Source: Acidimicrobiales bacterium
GTDB taxonomy: Bacteria; Actinomycetota; Acidimicrobiia; Acidimicrobiales; Aldehydirespiratoraceae
Length of the DNA stretch: 64,000 bases
Reading direction: 5' to 3'
Assembly (NCBI GenBank): GCA_029246685.1
Contig: JAQWMR010000019.1
Span: 62,001-126,000, forward strand
The notes under the pieces are model-generated. The model was not told where the DNA came from. It made no database searches and worked only from the letters and a program-made list of their open reading frames with translations. This document shows positions 1-6,343 of the stretch, piece after piece (the first letter of the stretch is position 1; the number at the start of each line of letters is the position of its first letter). Both the position numbers and the translations under genes were made by a program.

Positions 1-19
1 TCCCGTTCTGTTTAACGCT

Positions 20-265
20 ATATCGATTACTTCTGAGGCTTGTGAGATGTGGCGATGACAGATCCACGACACCCGCGCCCGTGGCGGCGACGGAGATCCA
101 CAGTTGTGCGCCGTCAGTCGCGACGGCCGAGACCAGCAGGGAAAGAGCGCCGACGACACTCAAGACAACCGTGGCCAATCGGATCCGGTACGCGCGATGG
201 TGAAGAAATCGCGCCCGGTCGCGGTTCCAGTGAAGTTGGTCGGTGACGCGTCGGTCGATGTAGTC
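20..265 (-). pseudogene. Second SLATT/DUF4231-like module cut off by an in-frame TAG
   Basis: Reading the minus strand on past the TAG in the same frame gives a segment beginning DYIDRRVTDQLHWNRDRARF. It then has a basic stretch and a hydrophobic hairpin (LATVVLSVVGALSLLVSAV and QLWISVAATGAG). The pattern Y-x-x-x-R-x-x-D-Q-x-x-W followed by a two-TM hairpin is what I know from DUF4231/SLATT domains. There is no start codon after the TAG, so it can be made only by readthrough. Homology seems to fade near position 50-60, where the DNA also becomes AT-richer, which suggests 3' truncation. The ends are approximate. Confidence 0.5.
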
Positions 266-724
266 CTAGATCGACGTCAACTCTGGTCGCTGTCCTCGCC
301 CCTCGGAGACGGGCGGTGAGACGGCGAACATCCTTGCATCCCACTCGACGTCCTCGACCTTTTGCTGGAGTCGCTCGGCGCGGCGTTCGTCGTGGTACGG
401 AGGACTCCGCATCTGGAACAGGTAGACCTCGGCTCGCAAGAACTCGGCTGCCCGACGTGCTGCAGCGATGGCTGCTTCCTTGTGCTCCGCCTTGTTGGCC
501 AAGTCCAACCCAGCTGCCGCCAACAGGAGTGCGGCAGCGAGGGCCGCGACCGTGATCTCCAAGCCCCTGCTCTCCGCTTGAGAGGCCGCTATTCCGAGCG
601 ACGCTCCTATGAAACCGAGCGCCACCACGGCGAAGCCTGTCCGCCGCAATGCTCGCTGTCTCCGATACGCCGAGTCGCTCCAGGCCATGGCGCGCGCCCA
701 GGCAAAATCGTCGTCGGTCGTCAT
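266..724 (-). CDS. SLATT-like two-TM membrane protein, N-terminal part
   Basis: This 152-residue product starts MTTDDDFAW. It has an amphipathic, Arg-rich stretch (about residues 18-30), two hydrophobic segments (about 30-48 and 56-74), and then a helical Ala/Arg/Glu-rich cytosolic tail. The layout, a basic helix, a TM hairpin, then a helix with the LRAEVYLFQMRSPP segment, resembles the first module of SLATT/DUF4231-type proteins, the two-TM partners of SMODS/SLOG nucleotide-signalling systems. The frame ends in TAG at 266-268 but continues in the same frame with a second SLATT-like module, so this is probably only half of an ancestral gene. The start lacks a clear Shine-Dalgarno. Family assignment is by eye and moderately sure. 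Confidence 0.55.
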   Translation of the reverse strand: MTTDDDFAWARAMAWSDSAYRRQRALRRTGFAVVALGFIGASLGIAASQAESRGLEITVAALAAALLLAAAGLDLANKAEHKEAAIAAARRAAEFLRAEVYLFQMRSPPYHDERRAERLQQKVEDVEWDARMFAVSPPVSEGRGQRPELTSI

Positions 725-799
725 GCAGCCAGCTCGTCGCTCGTCTCCGCCGAACCGTACACGGAGCGCTCCGATTGAAACCGGGGGCCGACGCGCTGC

Positions 800-1747
800 C
801 TAGAAGTAGATGATCTTCTTGGCGCGTTCGACGACCTCGTCGAGATCGTCGGTCCAGGCGCCGGTGCTCAGGTACTTCCAGCCGGCGTCACAGACGATGA
901 AGACGATCGTTCCCTCGTCGATCTTGTCGGCCGTGCGGATCGCTCCGGCGAGCGCCGCGCCGGCGGAGATGCCGGAGAAGATGCCGATCTCGCTGAGCGT
1001 CCGCGTCCACCCCAGGCTTTCGCGGGGACGAACGATGCGCTTGCCGTCGAGGAGGTCCGGGCCGCCCCACTTCTCGTAGACGGGCGGGATGTAGCCCTCA
1101 TCGAGGTTGCGGAGGCCTTCGACCTGTTCGCCGATGGGCGGCTCGACGGCGAGGATCTTGACGTCCGGGTTCTGTTCCTTGAGATATGTGCCCACGCCCA
1201 TGAGCGTGCCGCTCGTGCCGAGACCGGCCACAAAGTGGGTGATCTCCGGAACGTCGGCCCAGATCTCCGGGCCGGTCGTGTCGTAGTGGGCCTGCGGGTT
1301 GGCCTCGTTGGCGTACTGGTAGAGGAACACCCACTCGGGGTGCTCGTCGGCCAGGGCCTGGGCTCTACGGACGGCGCCGTTGCTGCCTTCGGCGCCGGGG
1401 CTGTCGATGATCTCGGCGCCGAAGACCTCGAGCATCTGGCGGCGCTCGATCGACACGTTCTCGGGGAGGACGATCTTGATCGGGTAGCCCCGCTCCTTGG
1501 CGATCATCGCCAGAGCGATGCCGGTGTTGCCGGAGCTGGGCTCGATGATCTGGCGGCCGGGCTTGAGCGTGCCGTCGGCTTCGGCGCTGAGGATCATCGA
1601 GCGAGCGATGCGGTCCTTCACCGAGCCGCCCGGGTTCTGGCCCTCCATCTTGGCGAGGATACGGACGTTGGGGTTGGGGCTCAGCCGGCTGACGTCGACC
1701 ATCGGCGTGTTGCCGATCATGTCGAGCACCGAGTTGTGGATCGCCAC
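800..1747 (-). CDS. cysM: CysM-type cysteine synthase (O-phosphoserine sulfhydrylase)
   Basis: PLP-dependent fold-type II enzyme of 315 aa, the usual length. The Schiff-base lysine is K44 in GGSVKDR. The phosphate and substrate loops are SSGNTG (71-76) and GTSGT (177-181), and PLP's pyridine pocket is near GISAGAA. Several segments match mycobacterial CysM rather than CysK: ENVSIERRQMLE, PEITHFVAGLGTSGTLMGVG, GLRNLDEGYIP and DAGWKYLSTGAW. R213 aligns with the arginine that reads the phosphate of O-phosphoserine in M. tuberculosis CysM. That enzyme takes sulfur from the thiocarboxylated carrier CysO. The start is GTG with AGGGGA upstream. mec lies about 240 bp upstream, but no cysO is present between them. 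Calling it cysK would be the alternative. Confidence 0.85.
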   Translation of the reverse strand: MAIHNSVLDMIGNTPMVDVSRLSPNPNVRILAKMEGQNPGGSVKDRIARSMILSAEADGTLKPGRQIIEPSSGNTGIALAMIAKERGYPIKIVLPENVSIERRQMLEVFGAEIIDSPGAEGSNGAVRRAQALADEHPEWVFLYQYANEANPQAHYDTTGPEIWADVPEITHFVAGLGTSGTLMGVGTYLKEQNPDVKILAVEPPIGEQVEGLRNLDEGYIPPVYEKWGGPDLLDGKRIVRPRESLGWTRTLSEIGIFSGISAGAALAGAIRTADKIDEGTIVFIVCDAGWKYLSTGAWTDDLDEVVERAKKIIYF

Positions 1748-1795
1748 GGGAGTCCCCTAATTCCGACCGAAGTACTCGGGATTGTAGTGGGGTGG

Positions 1796-1965
1796 TCAGC
1801 CGATCCGCGCCGACTGGCCACCGTCCACCGGCAGCGTCACCACAGTGACGAAGCGGGCCTCGTCGGAGGCGAGATACAGAGCGGCGTGGGCGACGTCCCA
1901 TGCACTCCCTGCCGACCGCCGAGCGGCACCTGTTCGCCCGCATCCAAGCCGGCGAGGTGCGCACC
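1796..1965 (-). pseudogene. Decayed C-terminal fragment of a short-chain dehydrogenase
   Basis: The gap between mec and cysM translates, on the minus strand, to the C-terminus of an SDR. One frame gives EQVPLGGRQG. The next frame gives DVAHAALYLASDEARFVT followed by VDGGQSARIG and a TGA (1796-1798). These are the two conserved blocks at the end of classical SDRs, so at least one frameshift separates them. Nothing of the Rossmann GxxxGxG or YxxxK part remains, and there is no start codon. It occupies the place where cysO sits in mycobacteria. Confidence 0.7.
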
Positions 1966-1985
1966 TAGCGCCAGCAGATGTTGCA

Positions 1986-1998
1986 GGTGTCAGACACC
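1986..1998. repeat. 13-bp palindrome GGTGTCAGACACC
   Basis: Perfect inverted repeat around a single central base, embedded in GCAGGTGTCAGACACCAG. The same 18-mer, apart from the central A/T, recurs at 11596-11612. The stop codon of mec (TGA, 1990-1992 on the minus strand) lies inside it. It belongs to a wider GTC(A/T)GAC-centred set in this window. Confidence 0.7.
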
Positions 1999-2421
1999 AG
2001 TTGTCGCAGGGAGGATGGTGACCGGTTCTTCGGTGATCTCGCCGTCGAGGATGTGGTAGCTACGCAGGCTGGGGTCGGGCAGCTTGAGGCTGACGATGAT
2101 GAAGCGCCAGGCGCCGAACGGGTCGAACCGCGCGGCGTCGGCCACGTCGGTTGGTGATGGGTAGGCGGTCGTGTGGGTGTGGCTGTGCATCACGCCGATC
2201 ACGGCGATGCCGGCGTCGTCGGCGGTGCGTTCGACGTCCATCATCTCCTGGCCGTCCAGCTCGTAGATCTGGCTCGACTTCGCAGCGTTGGCCATCGGGA
2301 AGAACCGCTCGACCCGGTCGCCACCGAACGCGCCGGCGAAGAGGCCGCACGCCTCGTCGGGCAGCCCGAGGATGGCGTGGCCGGTCATCTCGGCATAAAT
2401 CGACGCAGGGATCTCCAGCAC
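1990..2421 (-). CDS. mec: Mec-type JAMM/MPN+ metallopeptidase
   Basis: Predicted zinc peptidase of 143 aa with the full JAMM signature: E23 in LPDEACGLFAG, then H79-S-H81 with S89 and D92 in HSHTHTTAYPSPTD. M. tuberculosis Mec has the same blocks, including the tail SYxIxDGxxTEEPV. There it releases cysteine from the carrier protein CysO after CysM has built it. I chose GTG at 2421 because the open frame upstream has a proline/arginine-rich, unnatural composition and overlaps the neighbouring lipoprotein gene. The substrate carrier CysO is not in this window, so the partner must be encoded elsewhere or the role has changed. Confidence 0.85.
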   Translation of the reverse strand: MLEIPASIYAEMTGHAILGLPDEACGLFAGAFGGDRVERFFPMANAAKSSQIYELDGQEMMDVERTADDAGIAVIGVMHSHTHTTAYPSPTDVADAARFDPFGAWRFIIVSLKLPDPSLRSYHILDGEITEEPVTILPATTGV

Positions 2422-2452
2422 GACGCCGAGGGTACCGCTACGGCCCGTCGTG

Positions 2453-3805
2453 TCAGGGCGTTGCGTCGAGAAGGTCCGTGATCGGGACGAGCGTGCCGTT
2501 CTCGCCCTCGCTCGAGTCCCAGGCCGACAGACGGAACCCGTCGTTGGCGTCAGGCTTGCCCGGACCCCACGAGGCGAAGACGGAGCCCGGCAGCTCGACA
2601 TCGCCGTATCCCTCGTATGCAGCCTGCACTGATGCCGGGGTGAGCTCCGGCGCAGCCGCGTTCATGATGACCTCGAACGAGGCAATCCACCGGCACGCCT
2701 GCATGAGTGCGGTGTCCCACCGGTCGTCGCCCTCGCCCACCTCGAGCGGGCCGAACACATTGACCTCGGGGTGTGCGTCGGTGAACTGCTTCACGCAGGC
2801 CGCCATCCGCGGCTCTTCCCACGACTCCGCGGCGCTAAGGCCGGCGAGAGCAATCGCACCGTCCGCATCGGAACGATCGACCGTCGTGCCCAGGTTGGCC
2901 AGCTGGCCAGCGGTCACCACCCAGAGTTCCTGGTCGAGATCGTTGCGGCCGATCCCTCGGATCGCGCCCGTGGTGTCGCCGTTGATCACGATCACTTCGG
3001 CATCCTCGGTACGGATCTTCTCGGCGGTCGTATCCCAGTACCGATCCTCGGCGAGCACATCGTCGGTCGACACGTTGTTGACGGACGTCATGACGATGTC
3101 GACACCGAGATCAGCGAGGATCGGCTCGATCACGTCGACGCTGTCGCTCTCGTTCTCGTTGCCGCTCACGACGGCCACTCGTTGACCATCGACATAGCCC
3201 GCCTGATCGAGCAGCTCGAAGAAGATCGGGATGTTCCGCCGAGCCGCCGACCCTCCGTTGACCCACACGGACTTCGCGTTCTCGAGCAGCTCCACGGTCA
3301 TGGTCCCGCTGAAGACGACGAGGTCCTCTTGATTCGTCAGACACGGAGTGGCCGATTCGGCTGGCCCCAGGAACGCACCGATGACAGCGAAGACCTCACG
3401 GTCCTCGGTCATACGGAGGCACGACGCCTCGGCGTCGATGGCGAGCGCCGGATTGTAGAAGTCGAGCACGGCGTCGAGATGTCGGCCTGCGACACCGCCG
3501 CGCTCGTTGATCTGATCGATGTAGAACTCCCAGATCAACCTCTGATCGCCCCACCCGAAGTCCTGCAGGCCCATCTCCTGCAGCACATCGAAGTCGAGGA
3601 TGGATATGCCGACACTCACCGTGTCCGGCGTGACGCCCTTCCACGATGCGGTCAGCTCGACTGTGCCCTCGGTGGTCGACGTGGGCGTTTCATCTGCGGG
3701 CTCGGTCATCGTCGATTCCGGTGGATCGCCTGTCTCGGCGTCGTCGCCACAGGCCGCGGCGAACACGGCCAGGACGGCGAGCAAGGCTCCAGCACACTTC
3801 AACAT
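2453..3805 (-). CDS. ABC transporter substrate-binding lipoprotein (branched-chain amino acid type)
   Basis: Exported lipoprotein of 450 aa. The N-terminus MLKCAGALLAVLAVFAAACG is a signal peptide with a lipobox ending at C19. A Thr/Pro/Glu-rich linker follows, then a periplasmic-binding-protein type 1 fold of the Leu/Ile/Val-binding family (for example GVAGRHLDAVLDFYNPA and VVSGNENESDSVDVIEPIL). The start at 3805 is supported by AGGGGG a few bases upstream and by the signal peptide. The open frame extends further but without sense. No permease or ATPase genes are nearby, so either it is an orphan receptor or the transporter lies elsewhere. The ligand is unknown. Confidence 0.85.
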   Translation of the reverse strand: MLKCAGALLAVLAVFAAACGDDAETGDPPESTMTEPADETPTSTTEGTVELTASWKGVTPDTVSVGISILDFDVLQEMGLQDFGWGDQRLIWEFYIDQINERGGVAGRHLDAVLDFYNPALAIDAEASCLRMTEDREVFAVIGAFLGPAESATPCLTNQEDLVVFSGTMTVELLENAKSVWVNGGSAARRNIPIFFELLDQAGYVDGQRVAVVSGNENESDSVDVIEPILADLGVDIVMTSVNNVSTDDVLAEDRYWDTTAEKIRTEDAEVIVINGDTTGAIRGIGRNDLDQELWVVTAGQLANLGTTVDRSDADGAIALAGLSAAESWEEPRMAACVKQFTDAHPEVNVFGPLEVGEGDDRWDTALMQACRWIASFEVIMNAAAPELTPASVQAAYEGYGDVELPGSVFASWGPGKPDANDGFRLSAWDSSEGENGTLVPITDLLDATP

Positions 3806-3867
3806 TGCATTCCCCCTGCGCGGACGGTAGCAATCCCCGTCCTGGAGCGACAGCGGACCGGTACCGT

Positions 3868-3894
3868 TGCAGCGGGGGTCAGACCCCCGCTGCA
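3868..3894 (+). promoter_or_regulatory. Perfect 27-nt hairpin followed by TTTT, just before smpB
   Basis: TGCAGCGGGGGTC and its exact complement flank one A (position 3881). GTTTT follows at 3895-3899, and the smpB ATG comes 12 nt later. It looks like an intrinsic terminator or an attenuator hairpin. A related hairpin with the same T-run precedes prfB at 22368-22394. It also shares the GTCAGAC core with the 13-bp palindromes at 1986 and 11598. Confidence 0.65.
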
Positions 3895-3911
3895 GTTTTG
3901 GACGAGTGGCA

Positions 3912-4409
3912 ATGGCGAAGTCACAGAAGAAGCGCATCATCCCGGACGGCGCCACCGCCGTTGCGTCGAACCGCCGCGCTCGTCGGGACTACGACATCCT
4001 CGACACGCTCGAAGTGGGCATCCAGCTCCGGGGCAGCGAGGTGAAGTCACTCCGGGAGAGCAAGGTGCAGCTCGCCGAGGCCTTCGCCCTCGTCTACCAG
4101 AACGAACTCTGGCTGATCGGGCTCCACATCGCCCCGTACTCGCACTCGTCGGGGGCGTTCGGTCATGAGAACGACCGGCGTCGAAAGCTGCTCGCTCACC
4201 GAGCCGAGATCGAACGATGGTCTGCCCGCCTGGACCGCGAGAACCTGACGATCGTGCCGCTGTCGCTCTACTTCAAGGACGGCCGAGCCAAGCTCGAGAT
4301 TGCCCTCGGCCGAGGCAAGGCCCAAGTCGACCGTCGCCACGACATCGCCAAGCGCGACGCCGATCGTGAGGCAGAACGGGCGATGAGCCGCCGCAGCGGT
4401 AAGGACTGA
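3912..4409 (+). CDS. smpB: SsrA-binding protein SmpB
   Basis: 165-aa partner of tmRNA in trans-translation. It binds the tRNA-like domain of tmRNA and sits in the decoding centre of stalled ribosomes. Characteristic segments are YDILDTLEVGIQLRGSEVKS, ESKVQLAEAFA and the IAPYSHSS loop, followed by KLLAHRAEI. The basic C-terminal tail (KRDADREAERAMSRRSGKD) is the part that enters the mRNA channel. The start is ATG at 3912, chosen because MAKSQKKRI is the family N-terminus. Its RNA partner ssrA lies 1.4 kb downstream, beyond one P450 gene. The gene is separated from ftsX, its neighbour in many actinobacteria, by about 15 kb. Confidence 0.97.
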   Translation: MAKSQKKRIIPDGATAVASNRRARRDYDILDTLEVGIQLRGSEVKSLRESKVQLAEAFALVYQNELWLIGLHIAPYSHSSGAFGHENDRRRKLLAHRAEIERWSARLDRENLTIVPLSLYFKDGRAKLEIALGRGKAQVDRRHDIAKRDADREAERAMSRRSGKD

Positions 4410-4410
4410 G

Positions 4411-5715
4411 CTACCGCCGCGATCCGGCCGGGAAGCTCATCGGCATGATGCGTGGACCCCGCACCTGACCGCCGGCCCACTTCATTGGTTCGCGGTCGCT
4501 CACGTGGAACTCCGGGATGCGCTCGATCCACACCTTCAACGCGGTCTGCATCTCGAGCCGGGCGAGGTTGGATCCGGCACAGCGATGGATGCCGGATCCG
4601 AACGCCACGTGGCGGTTGCGGGCCCGGTCGATGATGAACTCATCGGGATCCTCGAAGTGCTCGGGATCGTGGTTGGCGGCCGGGAAGTTCATGAGGATCT
4701 TGTCGCCTGCGTGGATACAGACGTCGCCGATCTCCACGTCCGAATCGGCAACGCGGGCCATCGTCACCGGCGCGTAGTAGCGCAGGAACTCCTCCATCGC
4801 GGTCGTCAGCAGGTCCGGCTCGTTCACGAGCCGTTCGAGGTCGCTCGGGTTCGTGCCGAGGTGCCACAGCGCCGACCCGATCGAACTCCAGGTGGTGTCG
4901 ATTCCCGCCACGATCAGCAAGTTGGTGATGCCGACAACGACCTCGGGCGTGACGTTGGCCTCGGGGTGATCGAGTTCCATGAAGAGCAGCTCGGTGAGCA
5001 GGTCTTCCTGCGGATCGGTCTGGCGCTTCTCGACTTCCCCGCCGATGAACCCGAGGAGCTCGTCGCGCGTCTTGATCCGAAGCTCCGGGTCGGTCAGTCC
5101 CTCGCCGAGCACGCCGTTGACCCAGATGACGAACTGGTCCGCCATGCCCTCGTCGATCCCGATCATGTGGGCGATCACCCGAGGCGGGATCTGCTGCGCA
5201 TACTCAACGGCGCCGTCGCACTGACCCTTCTCGATGAACGCATCGACCAGTTCGTGGCAGAGCTTCTCGGTGTACTCCTCATAGGAGAGCACCGCCTTCG
5301 GAGCGAACGCCGGCAGCAACATGCGCCGCGTCCAGTCGTGGATAGGCGGGTCCGCGGTGATCGGCGCTGCCGCAATCTGCTGCTCGTAGCGCGACATCTC
5401 CGGCATGCCCGGACCGACCGGCATCACGAGCACCTGCCGAGACGAGAGTTCCGGCACCATCTTCGCCATCGCGCGGATGTCGTCGAATCGCGTCGGATTC
5501 CACGAGCCGCCCAGCCTGTCGGTGTGAGCGATCGGGCACTTCTCCCGCATTTCCGCCCAGATCGGCACCGGATTCTCGACGTATGCCTCGTCGCGGATGT
5601 CGTAGTCCGTCGTCCAGTCCTCGACCGGCCCGCCGGGCGCCCAGATCTCCGGGGCGGTCGCCATCACTTCCTTCTCGTGAATGTCGACAGTGTCGTCGTC
5701 GGCCGTGTTCGTCAT
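4411..5715 (-). CDS. Cytochrome P450
   Basis: Soluble haem-thiolate monooxygenase of 434 aa. The I-helix is AGIDTTWSSIGSALWH, with the acid-alcohol type oxygen-activation motif replaced by DTT. The K-helix ExxR is in EEFLRYYAP, and the haem ligand is C379 in FGSGIHRCAG. Start ATG at 5715 (MTNTADDD) was preferred over an upstream in-frame start because the extra 26 residues look non-coding. It is convergent with smpB, whose stop it nearly touches. No ferredoxin or reductase is adjacent. The substrate cannot be inferred; nearby acyl-CoA and steroid-like catabolic genes make a lipid or terpenoid substrate possible. Confidence 0.93.
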   Translation of the reverse strand: MTNTADDDTVDIHEKEVMATAPEIWAPGGPVEDWTTDYDIRDEAYVENPVPIWAEMREKCPIAHTDRLGGSWNPTRFDDIRAMAKMVPELSSRQVLVMPVGPGMPEMSRYEQQIAAAPITADPPIHDWTRRMLLPAFAPKAVLSYEEYTEKLCHELVDAFIEKGQCDGAVEYAQQIPPRVIAHMIGIDEGMADQFVIWVNGVLGEGLTDPELRIKTRDELLGFIGGEVEKRQTDPQEDLLTELLFMELDHPEANVTPEVVVGITNLLIVAGIDTTWSSIGSALWHLGTNPSDLERLVNEPDLLTTAMEEFLRYYAPVTMARVADSDVEIGDVCIHAGDKILMNFPAANHDPEHFEDPDEFIIDRARNRHVAFGSGIHRCAGSNLARLEMQTALKVWIERIPEFHVSDREPMKWAGGQVRGPRIMPMSFPAGSRR

Positions 5716-5778
5716 GGCTCGAAACGTACCGCGAACCGGCATCGCGGGGCGATGACCACCGGCGTTCGATACCCTGAG

Positions 5779-5806
5779 GGTGCTGCTTGACAATCAACAC
5801 AGCACC
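5779..5806 (+). other. Inverted repeat in the tmRNA 5' leader
   Basis: GGTGCTG (5779-5785) and CAGCACC (5800-5806) are perfect complements that end one base before the mature tmRNA 5' end. The 14-nt loop contains TTGACA. It could be a precursor hairpin near the RNase P site or a chance repeat. I could not place a convincing -10/-35 pair for ssrA, although TACCCT at 5770-5775 is a possible -10. Confidence 0.35.
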
Positions 5807-5807
5807 A

Positions 5808-6196
5808 GGGGCTGATCGGTTTCGACGTTGGGGCCAGGATGCAACGACGTGCGACCAGAGTTGCTCAGACTCTCTAAACAGGGCACCAACAGAGACGCCG
5901 ATTCGGACGATCTCGCTCTCGCCGCCTGACCTAGTCAGTAGGTAGAGAGTCATCGCGACCAGCAATGGCACGCGGGGCCTGACCACTGCAGCCTGTCACC
6001 AGAAGCAGTGGTGGACGGTAGGGAAAGACCACTGACAGCCGGCAAAGACCGCTGACATCGAGGAAAGACTCGGTGGCCGGACCCTCGTGGTCCGCCTGAC
6101 CCGGCAGGGTGGGAACCATGACCCACGTTCACGGGAACGGTCGTATCGCGTCGGGTAACCACCTGACGGACGAGGGTTCGATTCCCTCCAGCTCCA
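5808..6196 (+). ncRNA. ssrA: Transfer-messenger RNA (tmRNA)
   Basis: 389-nt tmRNA. The 5' end GGGGCTGATCGGTTTCGAC is the family signature, and its acceptor arm pairs with CAGCTCC at 6189-6195, leaving A6196 as discriminator. The T-arm is GAGGGTTCGATTCCCTC. The tag frame reads GTNRDADSDDLALAA and then TGA (5927-5929), ending in the canonical ALAA degron. A CCA end is not encoded (CAC follows), so it must be added after processing. It acts with SmpB to rescue stalled ribosomes and mark nascent chains for ClpP or FtsH. Antisense reading frames here are artefacts. Confidence 0.97.
5882..5929 (+). other. tmRNA tag peptide reading frame
   Basis: The tag is GTNRDADSDDLALAA*. The resume codon is most likely GGC at 5882, since tags normally start with Ala or Gly, though one codon earlier (CAG) is possible. 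The acidic middle and ALAA end match other actinobacterial tags in style. Confidence 0.8.
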
Positions 6197-6200
6197 CACA

Positions 6201-6231
6201 ACAACCCGCCCATTGGGCGGGTTGTTTGCGT
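6201..6231 (+). terminator. Intrinsic terminator of ssrA
   Basis: A perfect 11-bp stem (ACAACCCGCCC at 6201-6211 with GGGCGGGTTGT at 6215-6225), an ATT loop, and a T-rich tail (TTGCGTTTT) begin five bases after the mature tmRNA end. Confidence 0.9.
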
Positions 6232-6299
6232 TTTCTGGCTCGGTCGACCGACAGTACTCGAGGAAATGATCGTCAATCTGCTCGTTCTGGTGGGTCAGC

Positions 6300-6343
6300 G
6301 GCGCCTAATCGGCGCCCTGGCCCCACCAGTTCGGGTGGGTTTT
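6300..6343 (+). terminator. Tandem hairpins with TTTT, backup or bidirectional terminator
   Basis: GGCGCC-TAATC-GGCGCC (6300-6316) is followed by CCCACC-AGTTCG-GGTGGG (6322-6339) and TTTT (6340-6343). The T-run abuts the stop codon of the convergent membrane protein gene. The hairpins probably separate ssrA transcription from that gene. Otherwise the 6232-6299 stretch shows nothing recognisable. Confidence 0.55.

Noticed and set aside
800..1747. Annotation as ordinary CysK
   Set aside because: Specific blocks (ERRQMLE, LRNLDEGY, DAGWKYLSTGA) and the neighbouring mec fit CysM better.
5950..6276. 108-codon minus-strand frame with a GNRTLVRQVV segment
   Set aside because: It is the antisense of the tmRNA acceptor and T-arm, a frequent spurious annotation.
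6232..6299. tRNA or small RNA gene between the ssrA terminator and the next hairpins
   Set aside because: No cloverleaf or T-arm is visible.
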